DNA of 64,000 nt from G965220205 sp965220205. GTDB lineage: Bacteria; Chloroflexota; Dehalococcoidia; Lucifugimonadales; Australimonadaceae. The DNA is taken from contig OZ244812.1 in assembly GCA_965220205.1 (NCBI GenBank), positions 2,232,001-2,296,000 on the forward strand, given 5' to 3'. This document shows, piece by piece, positions 42,837-50,469 of this stretch (position 1 is its first letter; every line of letters starts with the position of its first letter). The position numbers were made by a program, and so were the translations under genes. Below the pieces are notes generated by a model. The model was not told the DNA's origin and made no database searches. It saw only the letters and a program-made list of their open reading frames with translations.

Positions 42837-43060
42837 AAGATATGCCCGCGGTACCACCCAACTTCCCCGGCGAGGCCGGGGCCGCTCAATGCGCCTTATC
42901 GGTGCGCTCCGCCCCCCTACTCCGGCTGTGCGCCGGACTCAGGCAGGCCGCTCCGGGACGAGTTCGAGAGTCCATCGCGCCGGTCTCTCACCAAAACACC
43001 GGCTCGCTGGGCGCTGGCTGCTCTCTACTACTTCCCTTCAACGCGGATCAGTTTGAAAAG
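42807..43060 (-). promoter_or_regulatory. T-box riboswitch leader of ilvBNC-leuACDB
   Basis: The - strand leader contains the conserved antiterminator sequence GGTGGTACCGCGG (42846-42858), preceded by about 200 bases of stem-loops and followed by the terminator. Near its 5' end GTAGTAGAGAG resembles the start of Stem I, whose other arm includes CTCTC. T-boxes sense uncharged tRNA through a specifier codon. A CTC (Leu) at 42960-42962 is one candidate; I could not fix the fold well enough to be sure. Control of valine/leucine genes by leucyl-tRNA fits the operon. Confidence 0.88.
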
Positions 43061-43067
43061 CCCGCCC

Positions 43068-43097
43068 ACTATACCTCGACGACGGTAGACCTGTCAA
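43068..43097 (-). promoter_or_regulatory. sigma70-type promoter of the ilv-leu operon
   Basis: On the - strand TTGACA (43092-43097) and TATAGT (43068-43073) are 18 bases apart. Transcription would begin near 43060, right at the start of the T-box leader, which supports both calls. Confidence 0.8.
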
Positions 43098-43306
43098 CCG
43101 CGCCGCGGAGCCTTGCCGCTGGCCGTTATGCGGCGGTAGCATGATTCTCAGATTCGTCTCCATCGCAAGAACGCAGCCGCATAGGACCGATTCGGCGACC
43201 GCTTCCTACGCCGATCATGAACCCATAGAGCCATATGCTGAGCAGGGAGCGGGGATGATTGGCCCCGCGCCCATCGCTGCGCCCTGCAACCGCCGCCAAC
43301 GACTCC

Positions 43307-43545
43307 CACCGCGACATCCGCCCCTTCCCCCAACACCCCCCACCCCCTAACATCTATGCTCTGAATCTCCCACAGGACCTGTCCTGAGCCCGCCTACCGC
43401 CGACCCAGTTACGAGCAAATGGCGCCAAATGTCACCAATTGTCACCCCTTTCTCGCCCACCCCACTCGTAAACCCATGCGCTCTACGAGTGAGAGGGCCG
43501 CGCCATTCGGGACAATTCCCGCCCGTTCTCGTCCATCCCCGTCAC
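43307..43545 (+). repeat. ACTCGTA intergenic element, diverged copy C
   Basis: In the 600-bp gap between the ilv promoter and the CPBP gene, this stretch keeps the layout of copies A and B: a 10-bp-period triple array (43418-43447, units ATGGCGCCAA, ATGTCACCAA, TTGTCACC), then arms CACTCGTA (43463-43470) and TACGAGTG (43484-43491). The heptad sequence differs from TGTCGCA but the spacing is retained. The rest of the gap (43140-43300 and 43545-43690) shows no gene. Confidence 0.7.
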
Positions 43546-43619
43546 TCCCATACGCAAACACGCGCACTCAGGGATGAGGCTCCTCACCTGTCAACAACCC
43601 CTATGGATAGCCTGAATAG

Positions 43620-43653
43620 CCTCCTCCCCCGTCTGCAGGGGAGGATTGAGGTG
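43620..43653. repeat. CCTCCCC/GGGGAGG hairpin unit
   Basis: CCTCCTCCCCC and GGGGAGGATTGAGGTGG flank a short GTCTGCA centre. The same hairpin occurs inside the two IS5-like MITEs and at 49238 and 63008. It lacks a T-tract, so it is a repeat rather than a classical terminator. Confidence 0.65.
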
Positions 43654-43695
43654 GAGACCTGCTGAGAGCATGAAGCATTCCATGAACTGGCCCGC

Positions 43696-44424
43696 GTGAG
43701 CTGGCCCGAACCGCGGAACGAAGAGGCCTTCGGTCGAGGGCCGCGTATTGACGTGCCGTGGGGCGCGCGGCAGGCCCTCTGGGGCCTCGCGGGACTGGCG
43801 GGCGTCTGGGCCGTCGCGATCGCCGCGCTGGCCCTGCTCATTGCGATATCGGGCACGGCCGAGGAAGTCACGCCGCCGGTCTGGGCGGTCCTTGGCGCCA
43901 CGTTCGTATTGCAGGCGGGGACGGTCGCCGTAGGATATCGTCTCGGCCCGTACGGCCGGGGCGACCCTGCCCTACTGCTGGGCCTCCGCAGGCTCGATAC
44001 GTACACGCTATGGAAGTGGGCGGCTGCGGGATTCTTGGCGAGTCTCGCCGCGAGCGTCACGTTCGTCACCATCGCGGAGCGCGTTTCGAGCGACCTCGTG
44101 CCGCCACCGCTGCCGGAGGAGCTCGCCAGCGGCGACCTCAAGCTGTTGACCTTCCTGTCCATCGTCCTCATCGCTCCGATGGCCGAGGAACTCTTCTTCC
44201 GCGGATTCCTGTTCGCTGGGCTGTTGCGGCGGTTTGGTCCCTGGGGCGCAGGCGCCATCAGCGCCGCCGCCTTTGCCGCGACGCATCTCGACGTGGCGCT
44301 GCTGGGTCCGGCGTTCCTCGGGGGCAGCGTGTTCGCATGGCTCTACTGGCGCACCGGCTCCCTCTGGCCTGCGATACTGGCGCACACGAGCCAGAACGCT
44401 ATAGCCTTCGGCGTGGCGTTCTGA
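43696..44424 (+). CDS. CPBP family intramembrane metalloprotease
   Basis: The 242-residue membrane protein has about six to seven hydrophobic spans and the CPBP (Abi/CAAX protease) motifs: EELFFRG (the glutamate pair and Arg), FAATHLD (first metal His) and LAHTSQNA (second His). Such proteases cleave prenylated or other membrane substrates and sometimes protect against bacteriocins. The start, GTG 43696, lacks a clear ribosome binding site. It precedes trpA by 76 bp; the pairing has no obvious meaning. Confidence 0.88.
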   Translation: MSWPEPRNEEAFGRGPRIDVPWGARQALWGLAGLAGVWAVAIAALALLIAISGTAEEVTPPVWAVLGATFVLQAGTVAVGYRLGPYGRGDPALLLGLRRLDTYTLWKWAAAGFLASLAASVTFVTIAERVSSDLVPPPLPEELASGDLKLLTFLSIVLIAPMAEELFFRGFLFAGLLRRFGPWGAGAISAAAFAATHLDVALLGPAFLGGSVFAWLYWRTGSLWPAILAHTSQNAIAFGVAF

Positions 44425-44500
44425 ACGACGCGCGTTCAGGGGAGCGTTCTCGGCGAGTTCTTGACCACGAGTTCCGGACCAGCTCTCAGAAGAAGGTACG

Positions 44501-45298
44501 ATGACAAAGCGACTCGACGACGCCATGACGCGCCTCCGCAGCGAGGGAGTGACGGGCGTGATCCCGTACGTAACCATAGGGTTCCCCTCGCTCGACGATA
44601 CGCTCAGCATCGTCCCCGCGCTCGAAGAGGCCGGGGCGAGCGTCATCGAGTTGGGCGTGCCCTACAGCGACCCGCTGGCTGACGGGCCGACGATCCATGC
44701 GGCGAGCCATCGAGCGCTCGAGGCGGGGATCAACTCGCATCAGTGCGTGGACGTGGTGCGGCGACTCCGGGACGCAGGAGTGACGACGCCGCTGCTGTTC
44801 ATGGGCTACTACAACCCGATCCTCTCCTACGGGCCCGAGCGTTACGCGCGGGACTGCGCGGCGGCGGGACTCGACGGCATGATGATCCCCGACCTCCCTC
44901 CGGAGGAGTCGGGCCCGATGCGCGCCGCGTTGGCCGAGTACGATATGGCGCTGGTGCCCTTTGTCGCGCCCACGAGCACCGACGAACGGATCGCGATGGC
45001 AGTCGACGGGATGCGCGGCTTCGTCTACTGCGTGAGCGTGACGGGAGTAACCGGCGCGCGGTCCGAGCTCCCACAGGACCTATCGGACTTCGTTGCGCGC
45101 GTACGGCGGCACACGTCGTTGCCGGTCGCGGTGGGGTTCGGCGTAGCGGAGCAGCGACACGTCGAGGCGGTCGGCAAGGTCGCGGACGCCGCCGTAGTCG
45201 GTAGTGCGTTGATCAACGTGATAGACTCGGCGCCGCCCGGCGAGCGGGCGGCCCGCGCGGGGGGCTTCATCGCCTCGCTGACGGGGCGGGCCCGTTGA
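44501..45298 (+). CDS. trpA: tryptophan synthase alpha chain
   Basis: The 265-residue TIM barrel has both catalytic residues, E50 in IELGVPYSDP and D61 in LADGPTIH, plus the phosphate site GFGVAEQ and VVGSALI. It cleaves indole-3-glycerol phosphate to indole and glyceraldehyde 3-phosphate and needs TrpB, which is not in the window. Its downstream neighbours are a chorismate mutase and a DAHP synthase, so the local theme is aromatic amino acid synthesis, with trpA split from the rest of trp. Confidence 0.96.
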   Translation: MTKRLDDAMTRLRSEGVTGVIPYVTIGFPSLDDTLSIVPALEEAGASVIELGVPYSDPLADGPTIHAASHRALEAGINSHQCVDVVRRLRDAGVTTPLLFMGYYNPILSYGPERYARDCAAAGLDGMMIPDLPPEESGPMRAALAEYDMALVPFVAPTSTDERIAMAVDGMRGFVYCVSVTGVTGARSELPQDLSDFVARVRRHTSLPVAVGFGVAEQRHVEAVGKVADAAVVGSALINVIDSAPPGERAARAGGFIASLTGRAR

Positions 45299-45332
45299 CC
45301 GATCGCCGGGACTCGACACGCGGTGCGTGCGT

Positions 45333-45704
45333 ATGAGTCAGTGCCTTGGCCTTCGCGGAGCGACGACTGCGGACGCCAACTCGCGGGAGGCCATCGTCGA
45401 GGCAACCGAGGAGTTGCTGCGCGAGCTCGCGTCAGCCAACGGCCTTGCGGAAAACGACGTGGCGGCGGTATTCTTTACTACCACTGTTGACCTCAACGCT
45501 GATTTCCCAGCGGTTGCGGCTCGGTTGCGGCTCGGTTGGACCCACACGGCGCTGATGTGTGGACAGGAGATACCGGTGCCCGGCGACCCCGCAAGAGTGA
45601 TCAGGGCCATGGTGTTGGTCAACACGGATAGACGCAAAGAGGACTTGGTCCACGTCTACATGAAGGGCTCAAAGGACCTGAGGCGAGGAACCCCCGAGCA
45701 ATGA
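45333..45704 (+). CDS. aroH: chorismate mutase, AroH type
   Basis: The 123-residue protein matches the trimeric pseudo-alpha/beta-barrel AroH class (as in Bacillus subtilis): LGLRGATTADANS with the substrate Arg, FFTTTVDLNADFPA, the Glu in MCGQEIPVPG and the Arg in IRAMVLVNT. It converts chorismate to prephenate. ATG 45333 is preferred; a GTG two codons upstream is possible. It lies between trpA and the DAHP synthase gene. Confidence 0.94.
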   Translation: MSQCLGLRGATTADANSREAIVEATEELLRELASANGLAENDVAAVFFTTTVDLNADFPAVAARLRLGWTHTALMCGQEIPVPGDPARVIRAMVLVNTDRRKEDLVHVYMKGSKDLRRGTPEQ

Positions 45705-45803
45705 CGCGCTCAACCTCAAACGCAGCCGAGATGCGACGGGCCTATGGCCTGTGGTTCTCCGGCCGCGTGCGTCTGTCGCCCCTCTTTACACAGCGGCGGG
45801 CCC

Positions 45804-45820
45804 CGTATACGCGGTATACG
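45804..45820. promoter_or_regulatory. perfect palindrome upstream of DAHP synthase, candidate operator
   Basis: CGTATAC-GCG-GTATACG is a perfect inverted repeat with seven-base arms, 75 bp before the DAHP synthase start. A TTTACA lies 15 bases upstream of the first TATAC, so the palindrome may overlap a -10 region. The cognate regulator is unknown. Confidence 0.45.
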
Positions 45821-45894
45821 CGCCCCTAGCCCGCCGCCCCGCCAGCCCGCTGTTGGCCGCCAACGCTTTGGAGCGAGAAAGAGGGGAATGCGCT

Positions 45895-46962
45895 GTGACG
45901 CAGTCCACAAAAGACTTGAACATACTGAAGGTTGAGCCGCTCGTCCCACCCGACGAGCTACAGCACGACCTCCCGATTACGCCGAAGGCCGCCGAGACGG
46001 TGATCGAAGGCAGGCGCCGCGTCCAAGACGTCCTCCGGGGCGACGACCCGCGGATGCTGATTACGATCGGTCCTTGCTCGATTCACGACGAAACGGCCGC
46101 GCTCGAGTACGCCGATAGGCTCGCGGCGCTCGCCGAGGCCGTCGCCGACCGCATGCTCATCGTGATGCGGGTCTACTTCGAGAAGCCGCGCACCACCTTG
46201 GGGTGGAAGGGGCTCATCAACGACCCGAACCTCGACGGCACGTTCGACGTCCCGAGCGGACTCTACCGAGCGCGCCAACTGCTCATCCATATCGCCGAGA
46301 GGGGACTGCTGTCGGCGACCGAGTTCCTCGACCCCATCGTGCCGCAGTACATCGCCGACCTCGTCACGTGGGCGGCGATTGGCGCGCGCACTACCGAGAG
46401 CCAGATGCACCGCGAGATGGCGAGCGGTCTCAGCATGCCCGTTGGCTTCAAGAACGGCACCGACGGCAACTCTCAGATCGCGGTGGACGCGATGAAGACG
46501 TCGCGGGCTCCCCACTCGTTTCTGGGCATCGATATGCAGGGCCGCAACTGTGTCATCCGCACCTCTGGCAACGCCTACAGCCACCTGATCCTGCGCGGCG
46601 GGACCAGCGGGGCCAACTACGAAGCGGCGGAGGTCGAGGCGGTGCAGCGGCAGCTCGCCAAGGCGGGCCTCCCGCCTAGGCTGACGGTGGACTGCTCGCA
46701 CGCAAACTCGGACAAGGACCACACCCGCCAAGGCATCGCGTTCCGCGACGTGGTGGAACAGCGCATCGCCGGCAACGACAACATCGTGGGGCTCATGGCG
46801 GAGAGCAATCTCTTCCCGGGAAACCAGCCGCTGGGAAACGATCCGTCGACGCTCGCCTATGGCGTCTCGATCACCGACGCCTGCATCGGGTGGGAGGAGA
46901 CGGAGGAGCTGCTGACCGGCGCGCACAGCAGGCTGTCGACGGTGGCCCTGCCGGTGTCATGA
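45895..46962 (+). CDS. 3-deoxy-7-phosphoheptulonate (DAHP) synthase, class I AroF/G/H type
   Basis: The GTG at 45895 follows GAGGGG and gives 355 residues. Class I motifs are clear: TIGPCSIHDE (metal Cys), FEKPRTTLGWKGLINDP, VGFKNGTDGN, and the metal His in DCSHANSDKDH. It condenses PEP and erythrose 4-phosphate, the entry to the shikimate pathway, and this class is usually feedback inhibited by one aromatic amino acid through the N-terminal extension. It follows aroH by 190 bp with a palindrome in the gap. Confidence 0.95.
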   Translation: MTQSTKDLNILKVEPLVPPDELQHDLPITPKAAETVIEGRRRVQDVLRGDDPRMLITIGPCSIHDETAALEYADRLAALAEAVADRMLIVMRVYFEKPRTTLGWKGLINDPNLDGTFDVPSGLYRARQLLIHIAERGLLSATEFLDPIVPQYIADLVTWAAIGARTTESQMHREMASGLSMPVGFKNGTDGNSQIAVDAMKTSRAPHSFLGIDMQGRNCVIRTSGNAYSHLILRGGTSGANYEAAEVEAVQRQLAKAGLPPRLTVDCSHANSDKDHTRQGIAFRDVVEQRIAGNDNIVGLMAESNLFPGNQPLGNDPSTLAYGVSITDACIGWEETEELLTGAHSRLSTVALPVS

Positions 46963-47016
46963 CGGGCTGGCCCGGTCCCCCCGCCGCGGTCCCGCGCCCC
47001 TCGTCGAGACGCCCCG

Positions 47017-47976
47017 ATGAGTAGCCTCGGCGACGAATTGCGGGCGGCCAGCCCTCCCGGCCCGACCGCGGTGGCGTTTGGCGTATTCGACGGCGTCCAC
47101 CTAGGCCACCGGCACATCATCGACCATCTCCGTTCGAGCGCGGCCGAGAGGGGTCTGACTCCCGTCGTCGTGACCATCGCCAACCACCCGCTCTCGGTGT
47201 TGCGGCCCGAACTCCCGGTCGTCGTGCTCACGTCGCTCCACGAGCGTATGGAGTTGCTCCGGGCCACGGGAGTCGCGCACGTCATCCCCATAACGTTTAC
47301 CCGCGACGTCTCGCTCCTCACCCCCGAAGAGTTCATGCGCCAGATGTGCGACTGCCTGCGCCTGCGGCACTTCGTCGTCGGCCCCGATTTTGCGCTGGGA
47401 CACGGGCGCGCTGGCACGATCCCGGTGCTTGCCGCGCTGGGCGCGGAGCTCGGCTACACGGTGCAGGCCGCCTCGACGTTCGAGGTCGCCGGCGCACAGG
47501 TCCGCAGTTCAGCCGTGCGCAAGGCCCTGAGCGCGGGCGACCTGGATACGGCGGCGAGCATACTGGGACGCCCCTTCTCGCTGGACGGTCCGGTCGTCGA
47601 GGGCGAGGGGCGCGGCGGCGGCCTCCTCGGCTTCCCGACCGCGAACCTGGGTGTTGGCCCGCTCCAAGCGTTGCCCGCCGACGGCATCTACGCTACGTGG
47701 CTGAGCGTGGAGGGCGAGCGCTACGCCGCGGCGACGAGCGTGGGCATCAAGCCGACGTTCCACGCCGACGGCCCCCGGGTCGTCGAGAGCTTCGTGCTCG
47801 ATTTCGACGGCGACCTCTACGAGAAGCACGCAAGGCTCGAGTTCATCGCGCGTCTGCGCGGACAGGAGCGTTTCGGCTCTGTGGACGCGCTGATCGACCA
47901 GATCCAACGAGACGTCGAACAGACTCGCACGGTGCTGGCGCCCGCCCCTGGACGTGCGGGTCGCGGGGAGACGTAG
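47017..47976 (+). CDS. ribF: bifunctional riboflavin kinase / FAD synthetase
   Basis: The 319-residue protein has the N-terminal FAD synthetase (nucleotidyltransferase) domain with VAFGVFDGVHLGHRHII and RSSAVRKAL, and the C-terminal flavokinase domain with GGGLLGFPTANL and DGIYATWL. It makes FMN and FAD from riboflavin. Flavin demand is plausible here given the flavoenzymes in the window. tyrS starts 3 bp after its stop. Confidence 0.95.
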   Translation: MSSLGDELRAASPPGPTAVAFGVFDGVHLGHRHIIDHLRSSAAERGLTPVVVTIANHPLSVLRPELPVVVLTSLHERMELLRATGVAHVIPITFTRDVSLLTPEEFMRQMCDCLRLRHFVVGPDFALGHGRAGTIPVLAALGAELGYTVQAASTFEVAGAQVRSSAVRKALSAGDLDTAASILGRPFSLDGPVVEGEGRGGGLLGFPTANLGVGPLQALPADGIYATWLSVEGERYAAATSVGIKPTFHADGPRVVESFVLDFDGDLYEKHARLEFIARLRGQERFGSVDALIDQIQRDVEQTRTVLAPAPGRAGRGET

Positions 47977-47978
47977 CC

Positions 47979-49211
47979 GTGCCGCCAATCGACCCACAAC
48001 TGTTGCGCAAGCTTACCAAGCGGGGCGTCGCCGAGATCATCCCGGAGGCGGAGTTTGTCAGACGGCTCGAGGAGGGCTCGCCGCTCAGGCTCAAGATGGG
48101 CTTCGACCCGAGCCGCCCCGACCTGCACCTGGGCCACGTGGTGGGCCTGCGCAAGCTGCGGCAGCTCCAAGACCTGGGCCACGAGCTGGTCCTCATCGTG
48201 GGCGACTGGACCGCGCAGATCGGCGACCCGTCCGGCGCGTCGGACACGCGTACGATGCTGAGCGCCGAGCAGGTCCGAGAGAACGCCGAGAGCTACATGC
48301 ACCAGTTCTTCAAGGTCGTGGACGCGGACAGGACCAGGGCCGTCTACCAAAGCACGTGGTTCGGCGAGTTCACCCTTAGTACGGTCATCGAGCTGACGTC
48401 GCACTTCACGGTGAACCAGTTCCTGCACCGCGACGATTTCGCGAAACGGTACGCCGAACGACGGCCGATCGCGGTCACCGAGCTGCTCTACCCGTTGCTC
48501 CAGGCCTACGACTCCGTGGCGATCGAGGCCGACGTCGAGTTCGGCGGCACGGACCAGCGGTTCAACCTCCTGGTGGGGCGCGAGTTGCAGGAGAAGATGG
48601 GCCAGCGGCCGCAGATGGTGTTCACGATGCCCCTCCTGCCGGGCACGGACGGCGTCCGGAAGATGAGCAAATCGTTGGGAAACTACATCGCCCTCGAGGA
48701 CGCGCCAGCCGACATGTTCGGGAAGCTCCTCTCGCTGCCGGACCATCTGTTGCCGCTCTACTACGAGTTGCTGACGGACTGCCCGGACGAGGAGGTGGAG
48801 GAAATGCGGGGCGCCGCCGCGGCCGGGGGCGCCGGCGCGATGGAGCTCAAGAAACGCCTGGGCGTCGAGATGGTCGCCTGGTTTCACTCGCCGGAGGCGG
48901 CCCAAGCCGCTCAGACTGAGTTCGAGCGGGTCGTCCAGGGTAGGGAGACGCCCGTGGAGGTCCCCGAGTTCGTCGTGAGCGACGGTGTCGAGGGCGTGTC
49001 CAACATCGACGACGAGGGGTTCACGGTGGACCTGTCGCGGCTCCTCGCCGCCGCGGGCCTCGCGGCGAGCCGCGGCGAGGCGCAGCGGCTCCTCCGTCAG
49101 AACGCTGTCGAGGTCGACGGCGCGCGCGCGTCAGGCGACTCGACGCGCGTCGCCTGGGGCGCCGTCGTGCGCGCGGGCCGTCGGCGCTACGTCCGCGTCG
49201 TCCGCGGCTAG
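47979..49211 (+). CDS. tyrS: tyrosyl-tRNA synthetase
   Basis: Starting at GTG 47979, two bases after the ribF stop with GGGAG upstream, the 410-residue class I enzyme has the HIGH-like motif DLHLGH, GDWTAQIGDPSG and KMSKSLGN, and a C-terminal S4 RNA-binding domain (residues ~345-410). The layout corresponds to the TyrRS group that has a short linker and KMSKS rather than KFGKS. ribF and tyrS probably share one transcript. Confidence 0.94.
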   Translation: MPPIDPQLLRKLTKRGVAEIIPEAEFVRRLEEGSPLRLKMGFDPSRPDLHLGHVVGLRKLRQLQDLGHELVLIVGDWTAQIGDPSGASDTRTMLSAEQVRENAESYMHQFFKVVDADRTRAVYQSTWFGEFTLSTVIELTSHFTVNQFLHRDDFAKRYAERRPIAVTELLYPLLQAYDSVAIEADVEFGGTDQRFNLLVGRELQEKMGQRPQMVFTMPLLPGTDGVRKMSKSLGNYIALEDAPADMFGKLLSLPDHLLPLYYELLTDCPDEEVEEMRGAAAAGGAGAMELKKRLGVEMVAWFHSPEAAQAAQTEFERVVQGRETPVEVPEFVVSDGVEGVSNIDDEGFTVDLSRLLAAAGLAASRGEAQRLLRQNAVEVDGARASGDSTRVAWGAVVRAGRRRYVRVVRG

Positions 49212-49237
49212 GCGCGCCCTCATTCCGGCCCCGTGTG

Positions 49238-49266
49238 GCCTCCTCCCCTGCGGGGGAGGATCGAGG
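49238..49266. repeat. CCTCCCC/GGGGAGG hairpin unit
   Basis: GGCCTCCTCCCC-TGC-GGGGGAGGATCGAGG, 27 bp after the tyrS stop, belongs to the hairpin family also seen at 43620, 63008 and inside the MITEs. It may reduce read-through, but no T-tract follows. Confidence 0.6.
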
Positions 49267-49344
49267 TGCTGGGGCAACGACGTCCCCCCCACCGTCATTC
49301 CTGTAGATGTTAGGTAATTCGCTGACAGACTGGTGGGACGGATG

Positions 49345-49506
49345 AAGCCAGTCGGGAGATGGAGCGGATGTTCCAGGAGCTGGGCATCACGCACCGCTAC
49401 ACCCGGCCGTACAGGCCGCAGACGAACGGGAAGATCGAGCGGTTCTGGGGACGCTGAACGAGGACCTGCTGGACGAGACGACGTTCGAGTCGGTGTCGTG
49501 GGACGC
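49345..49506 (+). pseudogene. fragment of an IS481/IS3-type DDE transposase
   Basis: Translation gives SREMERMFQELGITHRYT, then RPYRPQTNGKIERFW, followed after a one-base shift near 49445 by TLNEDLLDETTFES. This is the C-terminal end of the integrase core with the catalytic Glu in NGKIERFW. Only about 50 residues remain, without recognisable terminal repeats, so it is a dead relic. It fills most of the 300-bp gap between tyrS and the next gene. Confidence 0.8.
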
Positions 49507-49512
49507 TCCGGC

Positions 49513-50469
49513 TCAAAGCACGTGCTGTAGCGCTGCCTCTAGCTCTGTGAGCGTCGCGTAACCCTCGAAACGCGACGCGATGCGCCCATCCCGTCCGAGG
49601 ACGAACACCCACGACTCGTTGAGGTAGTGCGGGACCGCGTCGATGCCCCACTGCGCGAGCAGGGGCGAAAAGACCGCGCGCGACAGGTCGCCCTGTATCT
49701 CTAGCGGGTTGTCGTAGACCTCCACGTGGATGAAAGTCGCCTCGCCGCGGTGAGCGTCCTTGAGATCGATCACCGTCTCCACCTGAGGCCCGCACGTGGG
49801 GGTCGTGCAGAAGGCCGGCGAGGCGAAGACGATCACGGTCGGCGTGCCGCTGAACAGCGACTCGGCGATCGTCGTTTGGTAGAGTTCAGGATCGGGCCGC
49901 GAATGAGTGGTCAGCGCGGAAAGATCGCCGCCGACCGCTTCGACTGTCTTGTTGTTGCTGAAGGGCGCCAGGGCGCCGATGTCGCGGACTACGGACGTCT
50001 CCGCCACGTCGAGGGGCAGCGCGGCTTCGCCCGCAAAGCGTTCGTCGTCGACGGTGATGTCGAGACGCCAGGGTCCCGGACGGTCGAACGCGAGTTCGGT
50101 CACGTACGTGCCGCGCGTGCCGAATGGCCACTCGTGGAACGTGGCAGTCGCGGTCGGAGACAGCGCTCCGGCGGCGGCGTCCTCGAACACGGCTGTCACG
50201 TCGGCGGTCGGCGCGGTGACGAGCGCAGTGGGCGCTTCGAGCAAGAAGGCAACCCGCTGCGGGCCGACCCGCAGCACGGTAGTGCCGAGTATGGGCAGCA
50301 GGTTCGGCGTTCCTGCCTCGGACTCAGACGGAGTGAGCGCCGGCTGAAGCGTGGGCGTGGGGGCGATCGCTGGGGAGCTGCCGCACGCCGCCGCTAGGGC
50401 TGCCGCAAGCGGCGCTGCTGCGTACGCGAGCCGTCTGATCACGTGAATGCCTCGCCGAGCGCGCTTCAC
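49513..50469 (-). CDS. exported lipoprotein with thioredoxin-like domain
   Basis: The 318-residue protein starts at GTG 50469, whose GTGA overlaps the upstream stop. A signal peptide ends in the lipobox ALAAAC, followed by a Pro/Thr-rich spacer. Residues ~60-165 are beta-rich; the C-terminal part is thioredoxin-like, with TPTVIVFASPAFCTTPTCGP and VLGRDGRIASRFEGY. The two cysteines are five residues apart, as in some thioredoxin-fold proteins related to copper or redox handling, not a CxxC. Coupled to the redoxin gene upstream, the pair probably does thiol-redox or electron-transfer work outside the membrane. Confidence 0.78.
   Translation of the reverse strand: MKRARRGIHVIRRLAYAAAPLAAALAAACGSSPAIAPTPTLQPALTPSESEAGTPNLLPILGTTVLRVGPQRVAFLLEAPTALVTAPTADVTAVFEDAAAGALSPTATATFHEWPFGTRGTYVTELAFDRPGPWRLDITVDDERFAGEAALPLDVAETSVVRDIGALAPFSNNKTVEAVGGDLSALTTHSRPDPELYQTTIAESLFSGTPTVIVFASPAFCTTPTCGPQVETVIDLKDAHRGEATFIHVEVYDNPLEIQGDLSRAVFSPLLAQWGIDAVPHYLNESWVFVLGRDGRIASRFEGYATLTELEAALQHVL

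Noticed and set aside
42961..43030. A tRNA-like segment (AGTTCGAGAGTC) on the + strand
   Set aside because: No acceptor or anticodon stems could be assembled; the region is better explained as Stem I of the T-box leader on the - strand.
43141..43353. Frames of 60-75 codons between the ilv promoter and the CPBP gene
   Set aside because: Composition and lack of start signals look non-coding, and part overlaps the ACTCGTA element.
47346..47978. Upstream extension of the tyrS frame into ribF
   Set aside because: The extension overlaps ribF out of frame; GTG 47979 has a ribosome binding site and gives the normal TyrRS N-terminus.
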